Assembly: GCA_041725935.1 (NCBI GenBank)
Contig: JBGRQD010000003.1
Location: 1-64,000 of the forward strand
DNA from: Marivita sp041725935
Lineage (GTDB): Bacteria > Pseudomonadota > Alphaproteobacteria > Rhodobacterales > Rhodobacteraceae
Direction of reading: 5' to 3'
DNA length: 64,000 nt
Below the pieces are notes generated by a model. The model ran no database searches. It was not told where the DNA came from and saw only the letters and a program-made list of their open reading frames with translations. This document shows, one piece after another, positions 50,253 to 58,361 of this stretch. The position numbers were made by a program, and so were the translations under genes. Numbering within the stretch: position 1 is the stretch's first letter; each line of letters opens with the position of its first letter.

Positions 50253-53081
50253 ATGGGCCATGTCCAGCCAGAGCTGAACCTGTCACCGAAAGTCTCGGAC
50301 GAGGTGCGCAAGACCACATGCTACATGTGCGCCTGCCGCTGCGGGATCAACGTGCACATGAAGGACGGCAAGGTCGCCTATATCGAGGGCAACCGCGATC
50401 ATCCGGTCAACAAGGGTGTTCTGTGTGCCAAGGGCAGTGCAGGCATTATGCAGCACAATGCGCCCTCGCGCCTGCGTGCGCCGCTGAAACGTGTCGGCCC
50501 GCGCGGTTCGGGAGAGTTCGAGGAAATCTCCTGGGACGAGGCGCTGGACATCGCAACCGGCTGGCTCAAGCCGATCCGCGACACCGCGCCGGAAAAGCTT
50601 GCCTTCTTTACCGGACGCGACCAGTCGCAATCCTTCACCAGCTTCTGGGCACAGAATTTCGGCACGCCGAACTATGCCGCCCATGGCGGGTTCTGTTCCG
50701 TCAACATGGCAGCGGCTGGCATCTACACAATGGGTGGCGCGTTCTGGGAATTCGGCCAGCCCGATTGGGACCACACAAAACTGTTTATGCTTTTCGGCGT
50801 GGCCGAGGACCACGACAGCAACCCGATCAAGATGGGACTGGGCAAGATCAAGGCGCGTGGGGCCAAGGTGATTGGAGTCAACCCGATCCGCACCGGCTAT
50901 AACGCCATTGCCGATGACTGGGTCGGGATCACGCCCGGCACGGATGGTCTGTTTATCCTCGCGCTGGTGCACGAGTTGCTGAAGGCCGGAAAGATCGACC
51001 TCGATTACCTTGCCCGCTACACCAACGCGCCCGTGCTGGTAAACAGCGATCCGAAATCGCCCGAACACGGCCTGTTCCTCAAGGACGACAACGGCAAGCC
51101 GCTGGTCATGGACCGCGTGACAGGCAAACTGACCGCCTTTGACGAACCGGGTGTGAAACCCGATCTGGCAGCCAGCTACCGTCACGCCGGGATCACGCAC
51201 AAGCCGGTGATGCACCTTCTGGCCGAACGCTATCTCGATCCGCAATACGCCCCCGACGCGGTTGCCGACACCTGCGGTGTGTCTGCTACCAAGATCAAAC
51301 GCATCGCGGCGGAAATTGCCCGCGTCGCCTTTGAAGAGGCCATCGAGATCGACCAGCCCTGGACGGATTTCCGGGGCGAAACGCATGAAAAGATGGTCGG
51401 CCGTCCGGTCAGCTTCCATGCGATGCGCGGGATCTCTGCGCACTCCAACGGCTTCCAGACCTGCCGTGCGCTGCATGTTTTGCAAATTCTGCTCGGCTCC
51501 GTCGAAACCCCCGGCGGGTTCCGGTTCAAACCGCCCTATCCGAAACCGGCGACAGCGCATCCCAAACCGCATTGCAAGGTGACCCCCGGCAAGCCGCTGG
51601 ACGGCCCGCATCTGGGCTTCGTGCATGGCCCCGATGATCTGTGCCTCAAGGACGACGGCACGCCTGCCCGTATCGACAAGGCATTCACCTGGGAAAACCC
51701 CATGAGTGCACATGGCCTGATGCACATGGTCATCTCGAACGCCTATGCGGGCGACCCCTACAAGATCGACACGCTGTTCATGTATATGGCCAACATGTCG
51801 TGGAATTCGTCGATGAACACGTCGGGCGTCATGAAGATGCTGACGGACAAAGACGAGAACGGCGATTACGTCATCCCGCGCATCATCTATTCCGATGCCT
51901 ATTCCTCTGAGATGGTCGCCTATGCCGACCTGATCCTGCCTGACACGACCTATCTTGAACGGCATGACTGTATCTCTCTGCTCGACCGCCCGATCTGCGA
52001 GGCGGATGCGGCGGCGGATGCGATCCGCTGGCCTGTAGTGCAGCCGGATCGCGATGTGCGCGGCTTCCAGTCGGTGCTCTGCGAGTTGGGCGCAAAGCTC
52101 GACCTGCCCGGTTTCGTCAACGAGGACGGCACCCAGAAATACGCCGATTACGCCGATTACATCACCAACCACCAACGCCGCCCCGGTATCGGGCCGCTTG
52201 CTGGGTGGCGCATGGGCGAAGAGGGGGTGACCGGCGGACGCGGCGACGTGAACGAGGCGCAGATCGACAGCTATATCGCCAATGGCGGCTTCTGGTCTTC
52301 GCATGTGCCGGACGAGGGGCTGTACTACAAACCGTGGAACAAAGCCTATCAGGACTGGGCGGTCGAGATTGGCCTCTACGATGCGCCTGCGCCCTATATC
52401 TTTCAGCTTTACGTCGAACCGATGCGCAAGTTCCAACTGGCCGCCGAAGGGCAGGGCGACCGACAGCCGCCGGATCACCTGCGCGACCGCATCAAGTACA
52501 CGCTGGATCCGCTGCCGATCTGGTACGCGCCCTTCGAGGACGACCGCGTCGATACCGATGAATTCGCGATCCACGCGCTGACCCAGCGTCCGATGGCGAT
52601 GTATCACAGCTGGGGCACCCAGAACGCGTGGCTGCGGCAGATCCACGGCCACAACCCGCTCTACCTGCCGACCAAGCTGTGGGAGAAACATGGCTTCAAG
52701 ACCGGCGAATGGGCCAAGGTCACCTCGGCGCATGGTGACATCACCGTGCCGGTCGCGCATATGGCTGCGCTCAACGAAAACACTGTCTGGACATGGAACG
52801 CTATCGGCAAGCGCAAGGGTGCGTGGGCCTTGGACAAGGACGCGCCCGAAGCGACCAAGGGCTTCCTGCTGAACCACCTGATCCACGAACTCCTGCCGCC
52901 CAAGGGTGACGGTCTGCGCTGGGCCAATTCCGACCCGGTGACAGGGCAGGCGGCGTGGTTCGACCTGCGGGTGAAGATCGAAAAGGTCGATGGCCCATCT
53001 GAATCGCATCCGGTGTTCGAAGAACTGGCGTCACCCGTGGGCAAGGGCCCGGATGAGCTGCGCTGGAAGGTGGACACATGA
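50253..53081 (+). CDS. soeA: SoeA-type sulfite dehydrogenase, molybdopterin catalytic subunit
   Basis: A 942-residue molybdopterin oxidoreductase of the DMSO reductase family. An N-terminal [4Fe-4S] site is formed by Cys23, Cys26, Cys30 and Cys58. There is no Tat signal, so it faces the cytoplasm, as in SoeABC sulfite:quinone oxidoreductase. Blocks such as FFTGRDQSQSFTSFWAQNFG, DAYSSEMVAYADLILPDTTY and the C-terminal cofactor domain (WAKVTSAHGDITVPVAHM) are typical. The identification rests on the close company of xsc and pta, because Xsc releases sulfite. A formate dehydrogenase or another DMSO-reductase-type enzyme remains possible. Overlaps the small gene after it by four bases. Confidence 0.75.
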   Translation: MGHVQPELNLSPKVSDEVRKTTCYMCACRCGINVHMKDGKVAYIEGNRDHPVNKGVLCAKGSAGIMQHNAPSRLRAPLKRVGPRGSGEFEEISWDEALDIATGWLKPIRDTAPEKLAFFTGRDQSQSFTSFWAQNFGTPNYAAHGGFCSVNMAAAGIYTMGGAFWEFGQPDWDHTKLFMLFGVAEDHDSNPIKMGLGKIKARGAKVIGVNPIRTGYNAIADDWVGITPGTDGLFILALVHELLKAGKIDLDYLARYTNAPVLVNSDPKSPEHGLFLKDDNGKPLVMDRVTGKLTAFDEPGVKPDLAASYRHAGITHKPVMHLLAERYLDPQYAPDAVADTCGVSATKIKRIAAEIARVAFEEAIEIDQPWTDFRGETHEKMVGRPVSFHAMRGISAHSNGFQTCRALHVLQILLGSVETPGGFRFKPPYPKPATAHPKPHCKVTPGKPLDGPHLGFVHGPDDLCLKDDGTPARIDKAFTWENPMSAHGLMHMVISNAYAGDPYKIDTLFMYMANMSWNSSMNTSGVMKMLTDKDENGDYVIPRIIYSDAYSSEMVAYADLILPDTTYLERHDCISLLDRPICEADAAADAIRWPVVQPDRDVRGFQSVLCELGAKLDLPGFVNEDGTQKYADYADYITNHQRRPGIGPLAGWRMGEEGVTGGRGDVNEAQIDSYIANGGFWSSHVPDEGLYYKPWNKAYQDWAVEIGLYDAPAPYIFQLYVEPMRKFQLAAEGQGDRQPPDHLRDRIKYTLDPLPIWYAPFEDDRVDTDEFAIHALTQRPMAMYHSWGTQNAWLRQIHGHNPLYLPTKLWEKHGFKTGEWAKVTSAHGDITVPVAHMAALNENTVWTWNAIGKRKGAWALDKDAPEATKGFLLNHLIHELLPPKGDGLRWANSDPVTGQAAWFDLRVKIEKVDGPSESHPVFEELASPVGKGPDELRWKVDT

Positions 53082-53242
53082 ATACGGCAATGAAAGCCAC
53101 TCTGATCGCGATTGCCGTGGTTCTGATCGGCATGGCCGGATCGTTCATCTGGTTTGTCGCCACTTGGGACAAAGAAGCAGAGCAGCCTGTTGGGTTCCAC
53201 CAGACGCCTGAACACTCGATGACGGAGGACCGCCGCACATGA
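53078..53242 (+). CDS. 54-residue single-helix membrane protein between soeA and soeB
   Basis: A small gene whose ATG overlaps the soeA stop by four bases (53078-53081) and whose TGA overlaps the soeB start by four (53239-53242). It should therefore be co-translated with the complex. The product MNTAMKATLIAIAVVLIGMA continues as one hydrophobic helix (residues about 7-29), then a charged tail of 25 residues (TWDKEAEQPVGFHQTP and onwards). I recognise no family. By analogy with small subunits of respiratory complexes it may anchor or stabilise the oxidoreductase; this is inference. Confidence 0.78.
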   Translation: MNTAMKATLIAIAVVLIGMAGSFIWFVATWDKEAEQPVGFHQTPEHSMTEDRRT

Positions 53243-53988
53243 CGCAGCTTCCCGAAAAAACTGAACGCAAGATGGGGCTGGTGATCGACCTTGACACCTG
53301 TGTCGGCTGTCACGCCTGTGTCGTGTCCTGCAAAGGCTGGAACACCGAAAACTACGGCGCGCCTCTCTCTGATCAGGACCCCTATGGCGCGGATCCGTCT
53401 GGCACATTCCTCAACCGCATCCACTCCTACGAGGTGCAGCCCGAAACCGGCCCGGCGCAGCTTGTTCATTTTCCGAAATCCTGCCTGCATTGCGAAGACG
53501 CGCCCTGCGTGACCGTCTGCCCGACCGGGGCGAGCTACAAACGCACCGAGGACGGCATTGTTCTGGTCAACGAGACAGACTGCATCGGCTGCGGGTTGTG
53601 TGCTTGGGCCTGTCCCTATGGCGCGCGGGAGCTGGACAAGGCGGAAGGGGTGATGAAGAAATGCACCCTCTGCGTCGACCGCATCTATAACGACAACCTC
53701 CCCGAGGAAGACCGCGTGCCCGCCTGCGTGCGCACGTGTCCGTCGAATGCCCGTCACTTTGGCGATCTGGGCGATCCCGACAGTGAAGTGAGCCAGCTGG
53801 TGGCCGAACGTGGCGGCATGGACCTTATGCCCGAACAGGGCACCAAGCCGGTGAACAAGTACCTGCCTCCGCGCCCCAAGGACCGGCTGAACGAAGAGAT
53901 CGACATTCTCGCCCCGCTGCTGGCCCCCGTCGCCGAAGAACCGAAGGGCTTTCTTGGCTGGCTCGACAAAGCGCTGGAGAAACTCTGA
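53239..53988 (+). CDS. soeB: SoeB-type iron-sulfur electron-transfer subunit
   Basis: A 249-residue ferredoxin-like subunit carrying electrons from the molybdenum subunit to the membrane anchor. Four cysteine clusters are visible: CVGCHACVVSCKGWN, CLHCEDAPCVTVCPTGA, CIGCGLCAWACPYG, and CTLCVDRI with CVRTCPSNARHFGDL. They should bind four [4Fe-4S] clusters, as in DmsB and SoeB. There is no signal peptide, so it is cytoplasmic. It overlaps the small membrane gene before it by four bases and soeC by one. Confidence 0.85.
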   Translation: MTQLPEKTERKMGLVIDLDTCVGCHACVVSCKGWNTENYGAPLSDQDPYGADPSGTFLNRIHSYEVQPETGPAQLVHFPKSCLHCEDAPCVTVCPTGASYKRTEDGIVLVNETDCIGCGLCAWACPYGARELDKAEGVMKKCTLCVDRIYNDNLPEEDRVPACVRTCPSNARHFGDLGDPDSEVSQLVAERGGMDLMPEQGTKPVNKYLPPRPKDRLNEEIDILAPLLAPVAEEPKGFLGWLDKALEKL

Positions 53989-54860
53989 TGCATCCGGCTC
54001 CGTCCATCATCGCCTTCAGCACGTTTTCCGGGCTTGGTCTTGGCCTCCTGTTCTGGCTGGGCATCGACCAGACACCGCCGACCGGCTGGGTTGCCTTTGC
54101 TTTCTTTGCAATCGGCTATGCGCTTGCCGTGGGCGGATTGGTGTCATCCACCTTCCACCTTGGCCGTCCTGAACGCGCGCTAAAGGCGTTCACCCAATGG
54201 CAGACAAGCTGGCTCAGCCGCGAGGCGTGGGCTGCTGTGGCGGCCCTCGTAACGATGGGGATCTACGCCTTCATGCTGGTTTTTGTGAACATCCACCTCG
54301 CCATCCTCGGCCAGATCGGCGCGTTTTTCTGCCTTGTGACGGTCTACACCACCTCCATGATCTATGCGCAGCTCAAGACGGTGCCGCGCTGGAACACCGG
54401 GCTGACCTCGGCGCTCTTCATCGCGCTTTCGGTTGCGGGCGGTGCGCTTTTGTCGGGGCGGGTGACCATCGGCCTGATTCTGATCCTCGTGGCGGGCGGC
54501 ATTCAGGCATTGTGGTGGAAAACCGGCGACACGCGGTTCGGCAAAAGCGGGACCGATCTCAAGACCGCAACAGGGCTCGGCAGCATCGGTAAGGTACGCG
54601 CCTTCGAGCCGCCCCATACCGGCACGAACTACCTGCTCAACGAGATGGTCTACACGGTCGGTCGCCGCCACGCGCTCAAGCTGCGCATGATCGCCTTCCT
54701 GCTGATGCTGGTGGTGCCTGTCCTGCTGCTGCTTCTGCCCTATCCACACATCTTCGGGGTGCTGGCCCTGCTCAGCCACATCGCCGGGGTGCTGGTGTCC
54801 CGCTGGCTGTTCTTTGCCGAAGCCGAACATGTCGTCGGGCTCTATTACGGGATGCGCTGA
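53988..54860 (+). CDS. soeC: SoeC-type membrane anchor (DmsC family)
   Basis: A 290-residue inner-membrane anchor that passes electrons to the quinone pool. About eight helices are predicted, and the first half resembles DmsC: APSIIAFSTFSGLGLGLLFW, then SSTFHLGRPERALKAFTQWQTSWLSREAW in part, a conserved DmsC/SoeC segment. The C-terminal FAEAEHVVGLYYG is also typical. It begins at the last base of soeB. It supports a membrane-bound, cytoplasm-facing SoeABC-type complex rather than a periplasmic SorAB enzyme. Confidence 0.84.
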   Translation: MHPAPSIIAFSTFSGLGLGLLFWLGIDQTPPTGWVAFAFFAIGYALAVGGLVSSTFHLGRPERALKAFTQWQTSWLSREAWAAVAALVTMGIYAFMLVFVNIHLAILGQIGAFFCLVTVYTTSMIYAQLKTVPRWNTGLTSALFIALSVAGGALLSGRVTIGLILILVAGGIQALWWKTGDTRFGKSGTDLKTATGLGSIGKVRAFEPPHTGTNYLLNEMVYTVGRRHALKLRMIAFLLMLVVPVLLLLLPYPHIFGVLALLSHIAGVLVSRWLFFAEAEHVVGLYYGMR

Positions 54861-54863
54861 ACG

Positions 54864-55847
54864 ATGCCGTTTCTGCCGGGGTTCGAGGATCGTTGGTCGG
54901 ATGTGCCCGATTTCATCCTCGGGATCACCAGGGACATCTGGGAAGACCGAGGCATTCATACGCTGCACGAGTATTACGGACCCGAACTTGTCGTGCGGTC
55001 GCCCGCGTCGGTGATCACCGGCAACACCGGGATCATCGCCGCGACCCAGGCGACATTGGCCGAATTTCCGGATCGGGCATTGCTGGGCGAAGACGTGATC
55101 TGGTGCCCGACGGGCCAAGACAGCTTTCTGTCCTCGCACAGGCTCTATTGCACCGCGACCCATGAGGGCGCGGGTGTCTACGGCGCTCCGACCGGGCGCA
55201 GGCTGGCCTACCGCATTCTTGCCGACTGCTGGTGCCGCGACAACGGGGTCCACGACGAATGGCTGGTCCGCGATCAGGGCGCGATTGTCCGGCAGATGGG
55301 GATGGATGTGGTGGACTGGACGCGTGACCTTATCGCACGGGAAGGCGGACCGGAGGCCTGCGTCAAACCGATGACGCCCGCCAGTGATCTGCCGGGGTCG
55401 TATACCGGAACCGGCAATGAAAACGCATGGGGTCAGGAATTAGCCGACATCCTGACACGGATCGCAACCGCGGAATTTTCCGTCATTCCCCAAGCCTATC
55501 ACCGGGCTGCCGAACTGGCCTATCCGGGCCATATCACCGGGGCAGGGCACCGCGATGCTGACCGGTTCTGGATGCAGTTGCACGCGGCCATCCCGAACGC
55601 GCGCTTTTCCGTCGATCACCAGATCGGGATGGAGGAACCGCTCAGTCCCGCCCGCGCTGCGGTGCGCTGGTCGTTGCAGGGCACGCATTCCGGTTGGGGT
55701 ATGTTCGGCACGCCGACGGGGGCCGACATCTACATCATGGGCATCACCCAGGCCGAGTTCGGGCGAAACGGCCTGCGCCGCGAATGGACCTTGATCGACG
55801 AAACCGCGATCTGGAAGCAGATCCTGCTGGCCTCCGGAAACCTCTAG
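54864..55847 (+). CDS. SnoaL-like (NTF2-fold) protein, ester-cyclase family
   Basis: A 327-residue protein with two SnoaL/NTF2-like halves (roughly residues 20-150 and 185-325). The second includes RFSVDHQIGMEEPLSPARAAVRW in part and GTHSGWGMFGTPTGADIYIMG, matching the end strand of polyketide-cyclase-like folds. Enzymes of this fold cyclise or isomerise small organic molecules or merely bind them, so the activity cannot be given. It starts three bases after soeC and belongs to the same operon. A second SnoaL-like gene lies with lacI just beyond. Its presence hints that the Soe-type complex may have another organic substrate. Confidence 0.75.
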   Translation: MPFLPGFEDRWSDVPDFILGITRDIWEDRGIHTLHEYYGPELVVRSPASVITGNTGIIAATQATLAEFPDRALLGEDVIWCPTGQDSFLSSHRLYCTATHEGAGVYGAPTGRRLAYRILADCWCRDNGVHDEWLVRDQGAIVRQMGMDVVDWTRDLIAREGGPEACVKPMTPASDLPGSYTGTGNENAWGQELADILTRIATAEFSVIPQAYHRAAELAYPGHITGAGHRDADRFWMQLHAAIPNARFSVDHQIGMEEPLSPARAAVRWSLQGTHSGWGMFGTPTGADIYIMGITQAEFGRNGLRREWTLIDETAIWKQILLASGNL

Positions 55848-55850
55848 GCG

Positions 55851-56849
55851 TTACGCCGTGGCACGACGGACCAGGGTGACGGGCAGCGGATCGGGGGGCA
55901 TGACATCCGTCCCTCCGATCTCCGACAGCAAAGCCTCGACCGTGGTGGTCACCATCGCCTGCGCGTCCTGCCGAATGGTGGTGAGCGCATAGGCGGGCCA
56001 GGCGGCACTTGGCACATCATCGAACCCGATGAGCGCAACGTCGCCAGGCACAGACAGCCCGAGTTCGGACCGCAGCACATCCATCACGCCAAACGCCATG
56101 TAGTCATTGGCCACGAACACCGCATCCGGGCGGTCCGGTGTGTCGAACATCCGCCGCGTCGCGTCCTTGGCGCGGGGCAGGCGGAAATCACCGACCTCCC
56201 GCGCGAACAGACCAAGCCCCGCCGCGCGCAGCCCGTCCATCAACCCGGCCTCGCGGTCGCGCTGCGTGCTGGCGCCTTCCCATCCGGCGATATGCCCGAT
56301 GCGCGTGCGTCCCAGCGCAATCAGATGCTCTGCCGCCAAACGACCACCCATGCGATTGTCCGACACCACCGCCAGTTCGCCCTCGGTCTCCAGCTTGCGG
56401 TTGAACAGCACCACGGGCACGCCGGACGCGCGACAGCGCTTGGCCAGATCGGAACTCAGCGCCACCGAGGCCAGAACCAGCCCGTCCACTTGGTAGTCAA
56501 GGATCTGGCTCACGATATCTTCGATATCTTCCGCCCCATGCGCGGCCATGAAGACCAGAACGTGATAGCCCTCACGCTCCAGCGCCTCGGACAAGAGCTC
56601 CAGCACGGTCGGATAGAAATGGTTGTCGAGATAGGCCACCACCAGCCCGATGATCTTGCTTTTCCCGGTCAGCATCGCGCGCGCCAGAACGTTGGGCCTG
56701 TAGCCAAGCGCATTCGCCGCCTCGCGCACTTTCACGGCTGTGCGTTCGCTCACCGACGCGCCCGGCGTGAACACGCGGCTGACGGCGGACCGACTGACCC
56801 CCGCCCGGTTCGCTACGTCAAGCGAGGTCACCTTGCGTGTCGTCGTCAT
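55851..56849 (-). CDS. LacI-family transcriptional regulator
   Basis: A 332-residue LacI/GalR repressor. The N-terminal helix-turn-helix and hinge are SLDVANRAGVSRSAVSRVF and GYRPNVLARAMLTGKS. The periplasmic-binding-protein-like effector domain contains VLFNRKLETEGELAVVSDNRMGG in part and DAVFVANDYMAFGVMDVLRSELGLSVPGDVALIGFDDV in part. It overlaps the second SnoaL-like gene by four bases. Its stop faces the stop of the soe operon, three bases apart. Operators of the LacI type lie before soeA and before its own operon. The effector is unknown. Confidence 0.9.
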   Translation of the reverse strand: MTTTRKVTSLDVANRAGVSRSAVSRVFTPGASVSERTAVKVREAANALGYRPNVLARAMLTGKSKIIGLVVAYLDNHFYPTVLELLSEALEREGYHVLVFMAAHGAEDIEDIVSQILDYQVDGLVLASVALSSDLAKRCRASGVPVVLFNRKLETEGELAVVSDNRMGGRLAAEHLIALGRTRIGHIAGWEGASTQRDREAGLMDGLRAAGLGLFAREVGDFRLPRAKDATRRMFDTPDRPDAVFVANDYMAFGVMDVLRSELGLSVPGDVALIGFDDVPSAAWPAYALTTIRQDAQAMVTTTVEALLSEIGGTDVMPPDPLPVTLVRRATA

Positions 56850-57370
56850 GGGGCAGGTGGGGTCTTGTCCCCGCGATCAAACGCTTCCCACCCTTCGCCA
56901 CCAAACACGTCGACACCCAGTTGCGCCAGAACATGCGGAAAATCGACCATCACGTAATTGTCGACGATCTTGCCATCGACGACTTTCCAGAAATCCATGT
57001 AGCGGATCGTGATGCGCTTGCCCGTCGGTTCCACCCCCATGAACTGCCCGGAATGCACAGCCTCTTGTCGCCCGAAGGCGGCCGCCCATTCCCCCATGTA
57101 AAGTCGCGCCTCGTCGACACAGACCTTGTCGGAAAACGCCGCCTGGAAAGGCTTCTGCCAATTGTCCTGGAATGCGCGCAGACCCGCCTTTGTCCCGCAG
57201 CCGGTATTGCCCATCCAGCGAAAGCCCTCGGCGAAGAACTCGCCGATATCGCTGATGCGATGGTCGTTCAGCCCGTCCACCATGCCTTCGATCACGCGTC
57301 GCGTGTCCTCGGTCTTGGACAAATCCGTATCGCGGGTAAGGACCGCCTGTTCTGGTCGTGCGCCTGCCAT
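56846..57370 (-). CDS. SnoaL-like (NTF2-fold) protein
   Basis: A 174-residue SnoaL-type protein. RRVIEGMVDGLNDHRISDIGEFFAEGFRW (in part) begins the fold, and GQFMGVEPTGKRITIRYMDFWKVVDGKIVDNYVMVD (in part) is the polyketide-cyclase-like end, with the familiar pattern of a conserved aspartate after DFW. It opens with ATG 57370, preceded by GCGAGGG, and overlaps lacI by four bases. The longer open frame upstream is unlikely, because it would cross the operator at 57381-57394. No reaction can be assigned. Confidence 0.78.
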   Translation of the reverse strand: MAGARPEQAVLTRDTDLSKTEDTRRVIEGMVDGLNDHRISDIGEFFAEGFRWMGNTGCGTKAGLRAFQDNWQKPFQAAFSDKVCVDEARLYMGEWAAAFGRQEAVHSGQFMGVEPTGKRITIRYMDFWKVVDGKIVDNYVMVDFPHVLAQLGVDVFGGEGWEAFDRGDKTPPAP

Positions 57371-57380
57371 GATCCCTCGC

Positions 57381-57394
57381 TGCATGCGTTTGCA
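57381..57394. promoter_or_regulatory. LacI-type operator upstream of snoaL-lacI
   Basis: TGCATGCGTTTGCA matches the LacI/GalR consensus TGNAANCGNTTNCA except at one position (T for A at position 5). It lies 11 bases before the start of the SnoaL-like gene that heads the lacI operon, a usual place for autorepression. It resembles the site at 50151-50164. Confidence 0.55.
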
Positions 57395-57434
57395 AGAGAC
57401 TGGCCGAAACCGCCCCGCTTTGGCAAGCACGCGC

Positions 57435-58079
57435 TTACTTGGACCGCCAGCTGTCGAACCAACGACGCAACCCGCTGCGGCGTCGGGCAATGCCATCACC
57501 AACCGACTCGAACCCTTCTTCCACGTCCTCAAGCACCGGGTCGATGCGCGCGATCCGGAACCGCCGCCAGCGCACCCAGACCGCCCAGAGGAACGCGGCC
57601 AGCAAAGAAAGGATGATGATGTTGACCCACGGGATGATCCGCACATCGGGGCTGTCCACCGGGCGTACGTTCAACGCATTTGGAAAGATCGTCAGGAATT
57701 CGTTGCGCCAGCCGTAATGCTTGATCACCACCCATTGCGGGTCTGCCGAGGTGCTGCGCAAATCCGCGGCCTCGGCCTGAAGGTTCGAGGTGTCGAACTT
57801 GAAATAGGGCGGCCAGCCCCAGCCCGTGTCCTCGTTGCGGTAGACCATGACCCGGCCGTTGTCGCGCACCACCGAGATGAAGAACACGTCCCGGTTCGGC
57901 AGGCTGCCATCACTTCCGACATCTGCTGAAGCCCAGAACCAGCGGTTCTCACCCGGATCGACCCGCCGCACTTCGGTGTCGGTGATCCGCACGATATCGT
58001 GCTGCGGCAGCGTGTAATGCAGGAACGACACGAACAGGACCCAGAAGGTCAGGATCACAGCCCATTTGATATAGCCCAT
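57435..58079 (-). CDS. DUF1523 family membrane protein
   Basis: A 214-residue protein of the uncharacterised DUF1523 type. It has an N-terminal membrane helix (residues 5-25), a periplasmic domain (DIVRITDTEVRRVDPGENRWFW and PYFKFDTSNLQAEAADLRS, in part), and a second helix (about 150-172). A basic tail WRRFRIARIDPVLEDVEEGFE follows. It is 12 bases downstream of the 88-residue gene and closes the AAA-ATPase operon. Function unknown. Confidence 0.8.
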   Translation of the reverse strand: MGYIKWAVILTFWVLFVSFLHYTLPQHDIVRITDTEVRRVDPGENRWFWASADVGSDGSLPNRDVFFISVVRDNGRVMVYRNEDTGWGWPPYFKFDTSNLQAEAADLRSTSADPQWVVIKHYGWRNEFLTIFPNALNVRPVDSPDVRIIPWVNIIILSLLAAFLWAVWVRWRRFRIARIDPVLEDVEEGFESVGDGIARRRSGLRRWFDSWRSK

Positions 58080-58091
58080 TGCGGCGTCCCC

Positions 58092-58358
58092 TCAGTAGAA
58101 ATTCGTAAAGTAGATGATCGCAGAAATAACCGTCATCGGCACGATATACACCCCCAGAATGAGCTTGCGCCGCAGCGATCCGTCATATTCGCGCAGCCCG
58201 TCCTTCACAAAGGTCTCGCGGTCGCCTTCGCGGATCTCCTCGTCCCATTCCTGTTCCAGCTTGTCCCGTCGCACCGCCCGCGAATAGAGCGACAGGCAGA
58301 TATAGACCACGCTCAGGACAAGAAACCCGACAACCAACAGACGCCCAAGTGCCAACAT
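58092..58358 (-). CDS. Small membrane protein of unknown function
   Basis: An 88-residue protein with two helices (residues about 5-25 and 65-86) and a charged cytoplasmic middle containing RRDKLEQEWDEEIREGDR. It lies three bases after the DUF6638 gene and 12 before the DUF1523 gene on the same strand, so it is part of that operon. I do not recognise a function. Confidence 0.72.
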   Translation of the reverse strand: MLALGRLLVVGFLVLSVVYICLSLYSRAVRRDKLEQEWDEEIREGDRETFVKDGLREYDGSLRRKLILGVYIVPMTVISAIIYFTNFY

Positions 58359-58361
58359 AAC

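Noticed and set aside
50283..53009. Open frame of about 900 codons on the minus strand opposite soeA
   Set aside because: It mirrors the codon structure of the G+C-rich gene on the other strand, has no recognisable domain and no ribosome site. Similar long antisense frames opposite the binding-protein gene (34735-37101) and the GS/ALDH genes (19980-22304) were rejected for the same reason.
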